From assembly GCA_021234155.1 (NCBI GenBank), contig JAJEKV010000041.1, positions 674,835-738,834 of the forward strand: a stretch of 64,000 nucleotides of DNA. The letters are read 5' to 3'. Below, piece after piece: positions 10,227-19,705 of this stretch. Within the stretch, counting starts at the first letter, position 1; the number at the start of each line of letters is the position of its first letter. The notes under the pieces were generated by a model. The model was not told the DNA's origin. It did no database searches and saw nothing but the letters and a program-made list of their open reading frames with translations. The stretch is from Isoetes taiwanensis. Lineage: Eukaryota; Streptophyta; Lycopodiopsida; Isoetales; Isoetaceae. The position numbers and the translations under genes are program-made.

Positions 10227-11137
10227 ATGTAATCGGCCCATTTGGATTCCTTGTTCCAATCATAGTTTCTCAACGTGCTCTCCAAAATTGTGTTGGTGCG
10301 GTCCCTTTGCCGATTTGACTGCAAATGATAAGCAAAACTCATCAACAAGTTGGTGCAGCTCGTGTTGAAGAAGTCTTGCTAAACATCGCTAAAGAACTTC
10401 AGATCTCTATTGGTGATGATCGACCTGTGCATTCCATGCAGCCTAAAAGAACTCTTATGTAGACCACACGGCTAGATCCAAGGCGGTGTGGTGTCTATGG
10501 TGTGGCATGGCAAGTATGTGCCCTTTTGATAAGCTATATACCACAACCATCAAGGCTTCAAAGCTTCTTGTTGTCCTTGGAAGGCCCGCTATGAAAACCA
10601 TGCTGGAGACTTCCCACTTGGCGTCTGGCACCGCCCAAGGTTCCAAAACTCCCGAGGTTGAAGTTGTTCTGCCTTTGTCTGCTGACGCCACTGACATTCT
10701 TGGATATATCTGACTATCTGCTTCTTCATGCCTGGCCAGACGTAGCTACTTCTAATCTTGAAGTAGGCCTTTGTAGATTCTGCATGGCCGAAAGTAGGGC
10801 TACTATGCGTATCATGAAGGATTTTCCTTACTCGTGATGCTTTAGGTAGGCATAGTTGTTCTTTGGTATTAAAGTATTTGAAGGTTTCTCTTTCTTAATC
10901 CGTCCTTGCACTCTTGCAAAGACTAGCCCATATGTGCTTAAACTCCATGTTGGGGGAGATGGCTTCTTCTATCTTCTTGCTGAATTCGCTTGTCGAAGTG
11001 GAGATGGCATTGCAAATTGATGCTTCAAAGGCTTGCCAATGAGTGGCGGCGTCTTAGCATCTCCATGGCTTCCCTCAATTGGGCTACATGCTCTTCCATT
11101 AATTTGATGTAGATCACGATGTCGTTGAAGAGAGATT
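10227..11137 (-). pseudogene. Element C pol remnant, copy 2 of the internal duplication
   Basis: Almost identical to 8128-9068 over its whole length, including the disrupted integrase motif GLPRTTRSFEALMVVVYSLS and the same in-frame lesions. The shared lesions show that decay came before the duplication. Copy 2 lacks the A9 and G-run insertions of copy 1. It continues upstream (minus) into the RT region at 11138 onward, which copy 1 does not, so copy 2 is the original position and copy 1 the derived one, or the insertion at 9069-10226 carried the duplication. Confidence 0.8.
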
Positions 11138-12075
11138 GATGAAGAAACCATCCAAGGAATCTTCGAAGATGTCGTCCTCAAATGCATACAAGTTGGTGGA
11201 CTCGAGGCCATTACTGTGAGATTGTAGTGCCCATATCGTGTTCTAAAGGAGTCTTATAATTATCTTCCCCCTTCATCCTTATTTGCTGATTGCCTGAGCT
11301 TAAGTCGATTTTGTAGAAGAATCTTGCTTCTTGGGGCTGATCCATTATGTCGTTTACTTGTTGAGCTTCCCATGGTTGATATACATCTTTAGACTTCCAT
11401 CCTGGCCGAAAGGATCCCAAGTCGATCAACTCTTACAACTGTTTCTTGAGCTCTGCTAGCTCAGAAGTGCTGATTCTATAAAGAGCCTTGCTAATCGGCT
11501 CTGCATCCGGTGCAAGAGTGATTTCAGACTCTACGCCTGTATAGAGCAAAAGCTCTCAAATTTCATCAATGGATATATCATGGGACTTCTTAATTAACTT
11601 AGGAATTGGTCGAGGCAACTGTTCCGAAGTAGCATCTTCCTTCTTACTCTTGTAGTCGGGGTCGACAACTTGTAGCTTATGTACGACCTCATTCCTCATG
11701 ATGTGCTTAAGTAATTGCTTTACTGACATGCGTTGCACGATTGGAATTACTTCCTTAACTTAAATTATAAGGTACTTGCCCTTCGGTGCTGGGATAAGTA
11801 TCTCTTGCTTATGATAATCAATTATTGCCTTAGCCAGTTTTAATATTGCATGCTTATTATGAGGTCATTAATTGCCAATGTACATAAGTTGGTGCCGATG
11901 CTCTACTTTGCTTTGCTTAAGGTTGATGTCGAACTTGACTCTTGTTCCGTTGGTGCTGCTAATTACTCGGCCTTGCCTTAACTACTGGCCTAGATTTAGA
12001 CTTAAGAGTCTTGCTCTTAAAGATGTCCGCCATCTAGAAGGTGCAAAATTACAAGTTAAAGAACTACTTACATAA
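11138..12075 (-). pseudogene. Element C reverse transcriptase and protease-RT linker remnant
   Basis: Minus strand 11429-11211 encodes RFFYKIDLSSGNQQIRMKGE, the RT palm block equivalent to FSKIDLRSGYHQIR, with the catalytic aspartate of IDL kept. Segment 11738-11556 (VKQLLKHIMRNEV…DISIDEI) resembles the variable stretch between protease and RT. The YxDD-containing region near 11110-11140 reads FFND in place of FFDD. The connection from RT directly into integrase sequence indicates that RNase H is deleted. Many stops: non-functional. Confidence 0.6.
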
Positions 12076-12895
12076 ATCCTATGGCCACAAGTTTAGTCGG
12101 CATGACATTACTTTTGGGCACACATAGAAAACTATATGATTAGATAATTACTAGAAAATTGCCCACCGTTGGTGGGCTTTCTATGTGATTGTATATGAAG
12201 ATTCGGAGAGTAATATGTTATCTATGAGTAAGTGACATTAAATTGAGTAACAGTTCACTTCTGCCACAAAAACATTAAGTGAAGAAGGGATGAGCACGCA
12301 GGCTCCGTAAAAAATTTCAGGACCCAAAGACTATGACATTGAAATACTTTTCGTAAAAAATTTCAGGAGCCAAAGACTATCACATTGAAATACTTTTCTA
12401 CTGATGTGAGCTAAATAATTCTTTTTTAGGGCTGGTTATCATCTAAAAACTTGTTAGTTTACCTTGTCCAGGCGTACTCTCTTATCCCTCTGATACCTTA
12501 TAAAGGACGGATCTGGGTATCTTTTGAAACATGCATCAGGACCGGCAGCATCAAACCTGTAGAATGTTCGCAAGAAAATTACGTGTGGCTTTCATTGGCT
12601 TGGAAACATTAATCAGAATTTCAACCACACTTTACAATACTTGATGTGCACTTACTTGTCAAGAAGAGATAGCATGTGGAGCTCTCTACATTCTTCATAT
12701 AACTTCTCAATGAAATTTGGCAAGTCTCATTCACTGAAATGGTTGTGTGGAATGTCTATTTTTGCATGCCAAGTGGCACCTATTCAAGAATATAGTTTTT
12801 AGTCATTTCTTGCTCCTAAAAACTGCTCACCATCATAGGCACCTAGTTTCCTTACCTTTACCCTTAGATAAAATGAAACGTAGTTGATATGATTT
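12076..12895. other. Non-coding stretch
   Basis: No gene seen. It contains a short hairpin GCCCACCGTTGGTGGGC at 12160-12176 and the direct duplication given separately. Otherwise AT-rich. Confidence 0.4.
12305..12400. repeat. Two-copy tandem duplication, ~47 bp
   Basis: CGTAAAAAATTTCAGGACCC plus the following bases to ATACTTTT (from about 12306) is repeated from about 12353 with three substitutions. Simple tandem duplication. Confidence 0.75.
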
Positions 12896-14080
12896 TGAGA
12901 ATAGAATAGAATAGAATAGAATTGTTTTTATCGTCCACGGAGACCAATCGGCCTATGGGACCCAATACAAAAAGCGCAGCAGTCACATTACTGCCTGGAT
13001 TAAAAAACCCCCGCCCCGAAGGGTTTTCGAGGGAAAAACCGCGGGCGCGACAATAAGATCACGACATCAATTAAATGGTTGATCAAAGCATATCCGAGCC
13101 CCTCAAGTCCAAGATTTCTGAATGTATGATCCGAAAGAGAGCACCGGGTCGTGCCCGAAGATCATGTGTAGCGGCTCATCATGTCTAATCAATCGAGCAT
13201 AGCGTGTCCGAATCGATCATATCTTTGCCGGGCAGCTCGAAAGTGTGACACTCATCCTCAACAAATCCGTCCGCGCCAGTGACAAACCCTATCCCCGACG
13301 TGGCTCCCCAATCCATCGACTGCCTCAATCCAAAGATGGTGGGCACTGTCGAATGGAGGCGATATGCCCGCGCTTTTCATGGGCGATGTGAACGTAGGTA
13401 GCGCCAGTGGGCCTTGTTCTAATGTGGGAATTATGTGCTTGTAATGTGCTTTGTTTTGACTTGCTCCGAGCCACCGAATCCCAAAGCTTGCCGGAGAAAC
13501 AAGCATCAAGGTAACGCCTCAGTCAAGCCACGATCTGCTGTTTCTACCTAGATGCACATGTGCTCCTGGACATTCCATCTAGTTAGCCACTGCATTCTTT
13601 TATCCTTCCAACAATTCTTGAGTCGTTGTGGTCCCATTGCCACTGCATAAGCCAAGTGCGGTAGATGATCATCATCCAGATTTACACCTTCTGGAAATAG
13701 ACGATGTGTCTATCAAGGGCCGCTCGCTGAAGTGGCAGGAAACCTGTCTCCTGCAACAAAATTTGATATGGGACCGTGGATTTCACTCCGAGTGCCCGTG
13801 CTAAGAAGGCCTTCTTTACCTGTTCTAAGTCGCTCCAAGTAGCAAGGGACACCACTGGGCCCCAGACTTCAACTCCGTACAAAAGGACGGGCTCTACCAA
13901 TACCCTGAACAGATGTGCCTGATGCCCCCAATCATATAGTTCTGCTCTGTGGTTATTGTTCTGCATTGCATAGAGTGCTTTCCAGCCTGCTGCTACACGC
14001 AATCTTATGGAAGTGTCCCAGCGTAGTGTAGAAGGAAACTCCACTCCCAGATACTTGTAGGTGGGTGTCACCTCCACTTA
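12896..14080 (-). mobile_element. LINE-A fragment (3' end), copy 1
   Basis: Minus-strand non-LTR retrotransposon 3' portion. It ends in a short (TATTC)n tail at 12896-12920 and has the diagnostic 3' UTR block with CGGCCTATGGGACCCA and AAAACCCTTCGGGGCGGG also found at 42080-42170. The coding part at 14077-13682 has YKYLGVEFPS, GWKALYAMQNNNHRAELYDW, LLYGVEVWGP and LARALGVKSTVPYQILLQET, which is the RT thumb and post-RT region of LINE ORF2. Segment 13509-13258 is the C-terminal Cys-rich tail, here broken. Homology to 42.8-43.4 kb stops near 14070, so the copy is 5'-truncated. Confidence 0.85.
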
Positions 14081-15828
14081 GAGCAAACATCGCTCCAGGG
14101 CAAGCAACTTGACCTCAACTTTCTGCACTCTCGACAGAAGCTCTAAGCTTCTGTAGAAAACAGCCTTAGCCTCTTCATGCAAGTCAAAAAATATCTCTGC
14201 TGCAAGCCTAATGTGCAGTATACATGAGTTAGCTTCTTAGCAAAAATTTAGGCTTTTTGAGTACATTCAGTAAAATCAACCTTCATCAAAATTCTATAAG
14301 GAGTGTATAAACATTAAAAATGTAATTACATAAGACATAGAAGCTCTACTTGAGGAAATCTTGGACAACAGGTTTAAAAAGGCAGTGCATGATGTTGTCT
14401 CCTTAAACTGTTTTCTGCTTCTACCATATCCTTATCGTTAAAGTCCACATTTATTCCACTGTGAAATTTGATAAAAAACATGTACATGTCCTATTCAAAT
14501 TCCCAAATATGAACACTGATAAAAATGTTTATCTCTATTCAATCAAACACGTTTCTTGTTTGTTTCATTTCCTGTTAAACGGTGCAACTCTGAAGTTCTA
14601 GTTGCATCCATGATCCCATGTGTTGCATGGCAATATTTTTGTATTTATTGTATATGGTCCATATGTAATGGCACATTTGAGCTATGTTAAATGATTCATG
14701 ATGTTCGATTGATCTTATGGGATAGGGTAACAGCATGTTATATGTGCTAACTCATGCGCTATGGCACAGTTGGGCCATTGATTCGGGGCGGAGGGATGCC
14801 TTCAATAGACATTCAATAATATTTGGACAATGTATTTTTTGTTTAAACAATGAGCAACTTTGTGTTTATTGTAATGATTTTAAGAAATACATACTCTGCC
14901 ATATGGACTGTTCGGTGGGCAGTCCATATGATTGTAAACAAAGAATGTAAGAAATATTTGTAGACTACTAAAATATATTAATTTGTGTGTTATGCAATGG
15001 TATTGTGATAAACAGAAACTTGTAAAGATCCAAGGCAAAGAGCCAAGGCACAATAGGTAATTTGACCATTCGTTTTCTTTGGTTCAAAGACGCATATTTT
15101 GTATCCAATGGCATGCGACGTCGTAGGATGAGGGTCGGCTATTGGGGCACAGTAAAAGTAGGACCATTCGAATGAAAAGTATATATGCGTGGTACATTTT
15201 CAAACAAAAAAAAAAAACATATGTGGCCCATTCAATTAATTGGGCAGTCCATGTGGTTGCGTAGCAATCTTTTTATATTTAGATGATATGTTTAGCCCTT
15301 TCATACACATATAGTTGAATCAACTGTGAAGCTGACAACATAGTTTTGCGTAAGGTAATTAGTGTAGATAGAGATATATCTAGATAGGTATTATATGTAC
15401 TGAAGATATGATTGGGCAAATGTTTAACGATATGGCAGAGATGGAATAAAATGGTTAGAATATTTTAGGCATATTAAAGATTCTACATAGACGCTTATTA
15501 TTACGCCACTGGAGATATATGAATGCATTGTAGAATCAGTCTACATTTCTGATTAGCTGCTCTATATTCTTATAGTCCTGATATAAGGTCGAAAGGCACA
15601 TGTTTTAGAGGCATGCAAAACCACTTCATGCAAAGAAAGCAAGGTGAAAATAGTTGAATGTAAGCAACATGCATAATTGATAATAACATAATTTTGAATC
15701 GTTTGGCGTACGATTTACTTGATTGTATGAAAGGATCTTCATTGCATTTCTTGCAGAAGTTTCATCTTCTGAAAATAATCAAGAGCTAATTGACCTTCAC
15801 CATGTTCAAACATAGCCTCCAAGGAGTG
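14081..15828. other. AT-rich non-coding stretch
   Basis: No supported gene. Two related phrases, TGGGCAGTCCATATGATTGT (about 14918) and TGGGCAGTCCATGTGGTTGC (about 15242), recur 325 bp apart, each next to a CATATGG/CATATGTGGCC word. This may be the ends of a small decayed element. Confidence 0.35.
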
Positions 15829-15898
15829 TACCCCATGACACAACATTTGGCTTTATATTTTCCTACCCCATGACACAACATTTGGCTTTATATTTTCC
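15829..15898. repeat. 35-bp perfect tandem duplication
   Basis: TACCCCATGACACAACATTT and the next 15 bases occur twice head to tail (15829-15863, 15864-15898). It overlaps the 3' end of the PPR remnant and inserts a stop in its frame. Confidence 0.9.
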
Positions 15899-16246
15899 TT
15901 TCCCATTTCGTCAAAAGATTCCATAGAAAGGAAACATTCACCAACTTGAACATATCCTGCAATCATAATATTCCATGAGACGACATCCCTAGTTGGCGAT
16001 GAATAGAAGGCATTATGAGCCTCCTCTGTAACTCCCACATTTAACATACATATTAGTGAGAATGTTCCAGACCCAAAGGAACCATCCCCAAATCCGGCTA
16101 CCTGTTTTGATCTCAACTCCGCTCTTGTTTTGCAAAGAATTAAGGTCGATTGCTGGGAAGACCCGCAATCGAGCAGCATGTGTGAAAACGAATGGAGAAA
16201 GCAAAGGGCAAGATAATGTTCTGCTCATACCCGCTAAAATGTGCAC
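15853..16246 (-). pseudogene. Pentatricopeptide repeat (PLS-type) gene fragment
   Basis: One frame gives ILTNMYVKCGS (16080-16030), and the overlapping frame continues EEAHNAFYSSPTRDVVSWNI then MIAGYVQVGE and ESFDEMGKENIKPNVVSW. This is the L-S-P repeat pattern of PLS/DYW organellar RNA-editing PPR proteins: a NMYxKCGS motif, then RDVVSWNxMIxGY, then F-xMxxxxIxPN. About two and a half repeats remain. A frameshift lies between the halves, and the 35-bp duplication truncates the 3' end. No start, targeting sequence or E/DYW domain is present. Dead fragment. Confidence 0.75.
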
Positions 16247-16576
16247 ACATCTCTATCTTGCCTTTGTTTTCCAATTCTTACCCAAATTACAGAATCTCTG
16301 GGATCGAAAAGGAGGAGACGGATGAAGAAGAAAAATCTTTTTCCTATGCCGGAATCTTTTTTTAACACACGACAACTTACAGTATGGTGCAGCGGTGCAA
16401 GAACTACTAGCTAAAGAGGCCTCTGAGAATGGAGATGAAACTTGAGTCTTTAAGGTACAATAGAGTAGTCAATTTTATTGCTCTCTGTTTTTTCCAGATT
16501 AATACAAGTGCTCTTATGCATTACTATATCTTATATTCCAGAACATCACTACAATATACAATACTGAACAGGTGCT

Positions 16577-16819
16577 TCAGTCATCATCAACACCTGCTAC
16601 AGTGATCCCTGATATCTTATAGCTATTGCGCTCAGGAAGCCAAATGAGGTGGATCATAACATGAATAAGCCCAGGGCAACGAATCTCGGCACCATTTGCT
16701 TTGGATTGCGGGTAGGGATCAAGAAGAATACCCCTATCTTGGCAACCGACAAGATCATAGAAGCTCATTGAGCACTTGATCGCCTCGATGTGGTGCACAG
16801 AACTAGGCGAATAATCCAT
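16577..16819 (-). CDS. Small unknown protein, tandem pair member 1
   Basis: An 80-residue ORF, intact, ending GITVAGVDDD. With the 17224-17457 ORF it forms a paralogous pair. Shared positions include IKC-MS--DL, LDP--QSKA-G, a C before L--V-IHL-WLP, and a terminal AGVDD. Three cysteines are conserved (residues 16, 27 and 49 here). I see no signal peptide or membrane segment. A TATA-like box lies only about 36 bp upstream of the first ATG, which would leave almost no 5' leader. The internal ATG at residue 18 (16766-16768), conserved in both copies, may therefore be the real start, giving 63 residues. I do not recognise the family. Conservation of protein and promoter between the copies argues that it was a real gene. 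Confidence 0.6.
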   Translation of the reverse strand: MDYSPSSVHHIEAIKCSMSFYDLVGCQDRGILLDPYPQSKANGAEIRCPGLIHVMIHLIWLPERNSYKISGITVAGVDDD

Positions 16820-16854
16820 GGGAGATGAATGAACTCTACCCCCGAATGAAGCTG

Positions 16855-16863
16855 CTTTTATAG
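16855..16863 (-). promoter_or_regulatory. TATA box of small gene 1
   Basis: Minus strand CTATAAAAG, in a GCTATAAAAGCAGC context repeated exactly at the second gene. About 170 bp upstream of it is also conserved between the two copies, including a CATATCCATACAA word. Confidence 0.6.
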
Positions 16864-17223
16864 CGAGGAAAAATTATTGACGTGAATTATTGGGCTGCAT
16901 TGTAGCACCATTATAGAGCGTGTACAAGAGTCATGTACACGTACAAGCATAATGCAAATTTTGTATGGATATGTGTATCATGTGAAAACATGCTTTGTAT
17001 CTTGGATTTTAGTAGGGTAAAAGTATTTGTGCTTGAGTAATTTAGTTGTGATTGAAATTAAGGACTGCTTGCAGAAAAAGTGGAGGTCGAAGAGCACACC
17101 GTTACACTATACTCAGGTTCGATACATAAAATAATATTCATTATGCTAACACATCCTTACATACTTTAGAAGTGCCCATATATCATTATTTAATCCTTAA
17201 CAGGTACACAAGTCTTCAACGAT

Positions 17224-17457
17224 TCACTCATCGTCAACACCTGCTGAGGTGATGGCATTCAACTCATAGATACCCTGATCAGGAAGCCAATAAAGGTGGA
17301 TCACAACACGAGTGAGCTTTCTGCAACCACTCGCAGGACCATCTGCTTTGGACTGCAGCCATGGATCAAGATTGACACCATTTCTCATGCATTCACACAG
17401 ATCATTATAGCTCATGTAGCATTTGATGGAACGGAGGTGCTCTGGACGAGGAGGCAA
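17224..17457 (-). CDS. Small unknown protein, tandem pair member 2
   Basis: Paralogue of the 16577-16819 ORF, about 640 bp upstream in the same orientation. It ends NAITSAGVDDE and keeps IKC-MS--DL, LDP--QSKA-G and VVIHLYWLPD. The codon aligned with the first ATG of copy 1 is ATA here (17464-17466), so that start is lost. The first available in-frame ATG is the shared internal one (residue 15 of the 17457 reading, at 17413-17415). Either this copy uses that start, as both may do, or it is a pseudogene. It has four cysteines, three aligning with copy 1. No known domain. Confidence 0.5.
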   Translation of the reverse strand: MPPRPEHLRSIKCYMSYNDLCECMRNGVNLDPWLQSKADGPASGCRKLTRVVIHLYWLPDQGIYELNAITSAGVDDE

Positions 17458-17501
17458 GGAAGCTATGGGAGATGAATGCCCTCTACCACCGAATGGAGCT
17501 G

Positions 17502-17510
17502 CTTTTATAG
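17502..17510 (-). promoter_or_regulatory. TATA box of small gene 2
   Basis: Minus strand CTATAAAAG in the same context and at the same offset as in copy 1. The upstream 170 bp also aligns between the two copies. Confidence 0.6.
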
Positions 17511-17868
17511 TGAAGTAAAATTATTGATGTGAATTATTGGTGTAGATTGTATCGCCATTATTGAGCTTGTACAAGTATCACGTATAAGTACAAGTATAGC
17601 GCATAAATTGTATGGATATGTGTATCGTGTGACCACATGTATCTTGGAATCGAGAAGTAGGTAAAAGTATTGGTGCTTGAGCAAATTAGGTGTCCTTAAA
17701 ATTCTCAAAATTGCCTTATTTTATCCAATTAACGAAATCCTGCTTTAAGCCACCTTGATCTTTATCATGAACCAATTATTTCCAGTTAAGACAATGAGTA
17801 CCAGACCAAAAAATCCCTCACACATTTCTCAATAACATGTAAGATTTTTTGTCTGCTATAAGGACGGA

Positions 17869-18420
17869 TCAGAAATAGATACGAGTACTTGCCAGGATGG
17901 AGTTGGCAATAATAATTCTTCCTGCCCTAGATAGAGTTTTACAGATACCACTAACTTTCTTTTTTATCTTATTAATTATAGGGTCCCAGGCACCTTTAGC
18001 AGTACTATTCATGGCAATGGAGAATCCAAGAAGGGTAATACTCTCATTCGGATTAGCAATTTTTATGCCTCTGACATCTATAGAGGGATCTGGATTATCC
18101 CACAAAATTAAACTTTTCTCCACATTGAGATGGACTCCAAAGGAAATTCCAAAAGCTTGGATGCAATCAAAGAAAAAAGTTGAGGAAGAATATGTACCTC
18201 TTTAGCATATGAGATTTTTGCTTTCAAAGCAAGACCTCTAGCATGATATTCCTCCATGTGCTTGATTTCAATTTCCAATTTATTCTCCTCTTCATGAAGG
18301 GAAATATTAGTGGGTTGAATGAGAAGGTTTTGCTTGGCTGCCTTAATCTTTTCATAAAGCTTTAGCTTGTTAGAATCCCATTCCTTCTTAATCTTCATAC
18401 TCCACTCTTTTATCCAAGAT
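17869..18420 (-). pseudogene. LINE-B ORF2: RT linker and C-terminal RT segment
   Basis: Segment 18398-18200 (KIKKEWDSNKLKLYEKIKAA…ALKAKISYAKE) is the basic helical linker between endonuclease and RT in plant L1 ORF2. Segment 18123-17869 has ITLLGFSIAMN, KGAWDPIINKIKKKVSGICK and GRIIIANSILASTRIYF, the post-palm region of the RT (LG--I…W---I-KI--KL…LSRAGR--LI-SVL---P-Y). The RT palm between them is deleted and the 3' end is missing. It is co-linear with the endonuclease at 24786-25610, which lies on the far side of a ~6.4-kb block. Confidence 0.8.
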
Positions 18421-19585
18421 TTAGCCTTTTTTTAACTTTGAGTAAAACACAGACATGGATTGATAACTAGAAAGTCTAGGCAGGGTAGCATAGTAATCTC
18501 TGAATTGAGAGCAGAAGTTGGCATTTGCAACGTGGAGAAAAATAACAGCTAAGGTTAGCCAAATGGCTGTTTTGTAGCAGTTTTGCCAAGAAAAATGGCT
18601 AAAGTAAATGGAAAAAATGTCAAAAAAAAAAAGAAAAAATTTAGCCCAATTTTTTTGCCGCCTAAGTGAGCTTTTAAGTTGAATAGCCAAACCTCCACCT
18701 CTAGACATATCCATCAGGTCATCGATTAGCTAAACCTAAGATAGAGTAGGCTTGAAAAAGTAGATGGATTAGCCCAGAATCCAACACCAATATATGTACC
18801 AACTTGAAGAAATTACCAAATAAGCTTTATTATTTTTCTTTTTTTCCATTTTTTTTTTCGCACGTTTGCACAAACGAGGGTGGAGACTTTGGAGCGATTT
18901 GAAGGCATCCACGTTGCAGCCAGCTGGGATTATTGTGCACGTGAAAAGCCTTATAGTCGTTAGATTTGATCTAAGGTGGAGAAAAATGATGGAAATTCTA
19001 GCATGTCCACCGTTGAGAAGTTATTCCGGCGTGGGGAAGCTATGGCGGGGCAGAGTTTTTGAAGAAACAAAAGCTGGGTATTTTCTAAACTGCATTTCAT
19101 ATGTTTTATTGTTGCATTCCTCTGTCTGATCTCTTTCTTTGCTTTAGGCTATCTTGCAATCAATTCCGGATGCTCATGCTTCAAGTCCGTTCTATGGCAA
19201 TCCCCAACTTCGGTTTATCTTACCGTTCTTTCTGCAGCTAAAAGTTCTTCTCTAAGTTGCATGGCTGCCGAGAGGTGGCTCTAGAATCCTGGATATCTCT
19301 GGCTGGGTTTTAGAACATGCCGAGGGTTTTGCCTTCTAAATTAGGTATTTGGGGACGTTAACTGGTTTTTTTTCTACCCAGTGCCATATAGTTTTTAGGG
19401 GCTCTAAGCCAAAACGGGGAGTCTAGTGGTGCAGTTTGACAGAAGCATTTTTTGACAGTCAGAGTTTAAGACATGGTTGGCGAATTGCAAGAGATAGATG
19501 GGTGGAAACTAATGGTTCTGGATCTTAGAAGTGGATGATATAGAGGATCAGATTTATAGAACTGAAATATCTATATTGTTATGTC

Positions 19586-19705
19586 ATGGGGGCTCCAAAG
19601 CAGAAGTGGACAACAGAAGAGGAGGCAGCATTAAGGGCAGGAGTAGAGAAATATGGGATTGGCAAGTGGCCAGATGGAATCATTTCTTGCACTAACTTTC
19701 CTTGA
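19586..19705 (+). pseudogene. First exon of a TRB/Single-Myb-Histone protein, truncated
   Basis: Starts [20 protein letters not shown] and continues EKYGIGKW before diverging into PDGIIS and a stop. Plant telomere-repeat-binding SMH proteins (TRB1-like) begin almost identically ([21 protein letters not shown]). This is the first part of their N-terminal Myb/SANT domain, which binds telobox DNA; the family also has a central H1/H5-like domain. The remaining Myb helices, the H1/H5 domain and the coiled coil are not found downstream. Whether GKW is followed by a lost splice donor or a breakpoint is unclear. Probably a captured or retained exon fragment. Confidence 0.8.

Noticed and set aside
12149-12200. 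Helitron end from the GCCCACCGTTGGTGGGC hairpin
   Set aside because: No CTRR terminus follows within the expected distance and no partner TC end was found.
16013-16246. Possible second PPR gene on the minus strand
   Set aside because: It is the frame-shifted upstream half of the 15853-16179 fragment.
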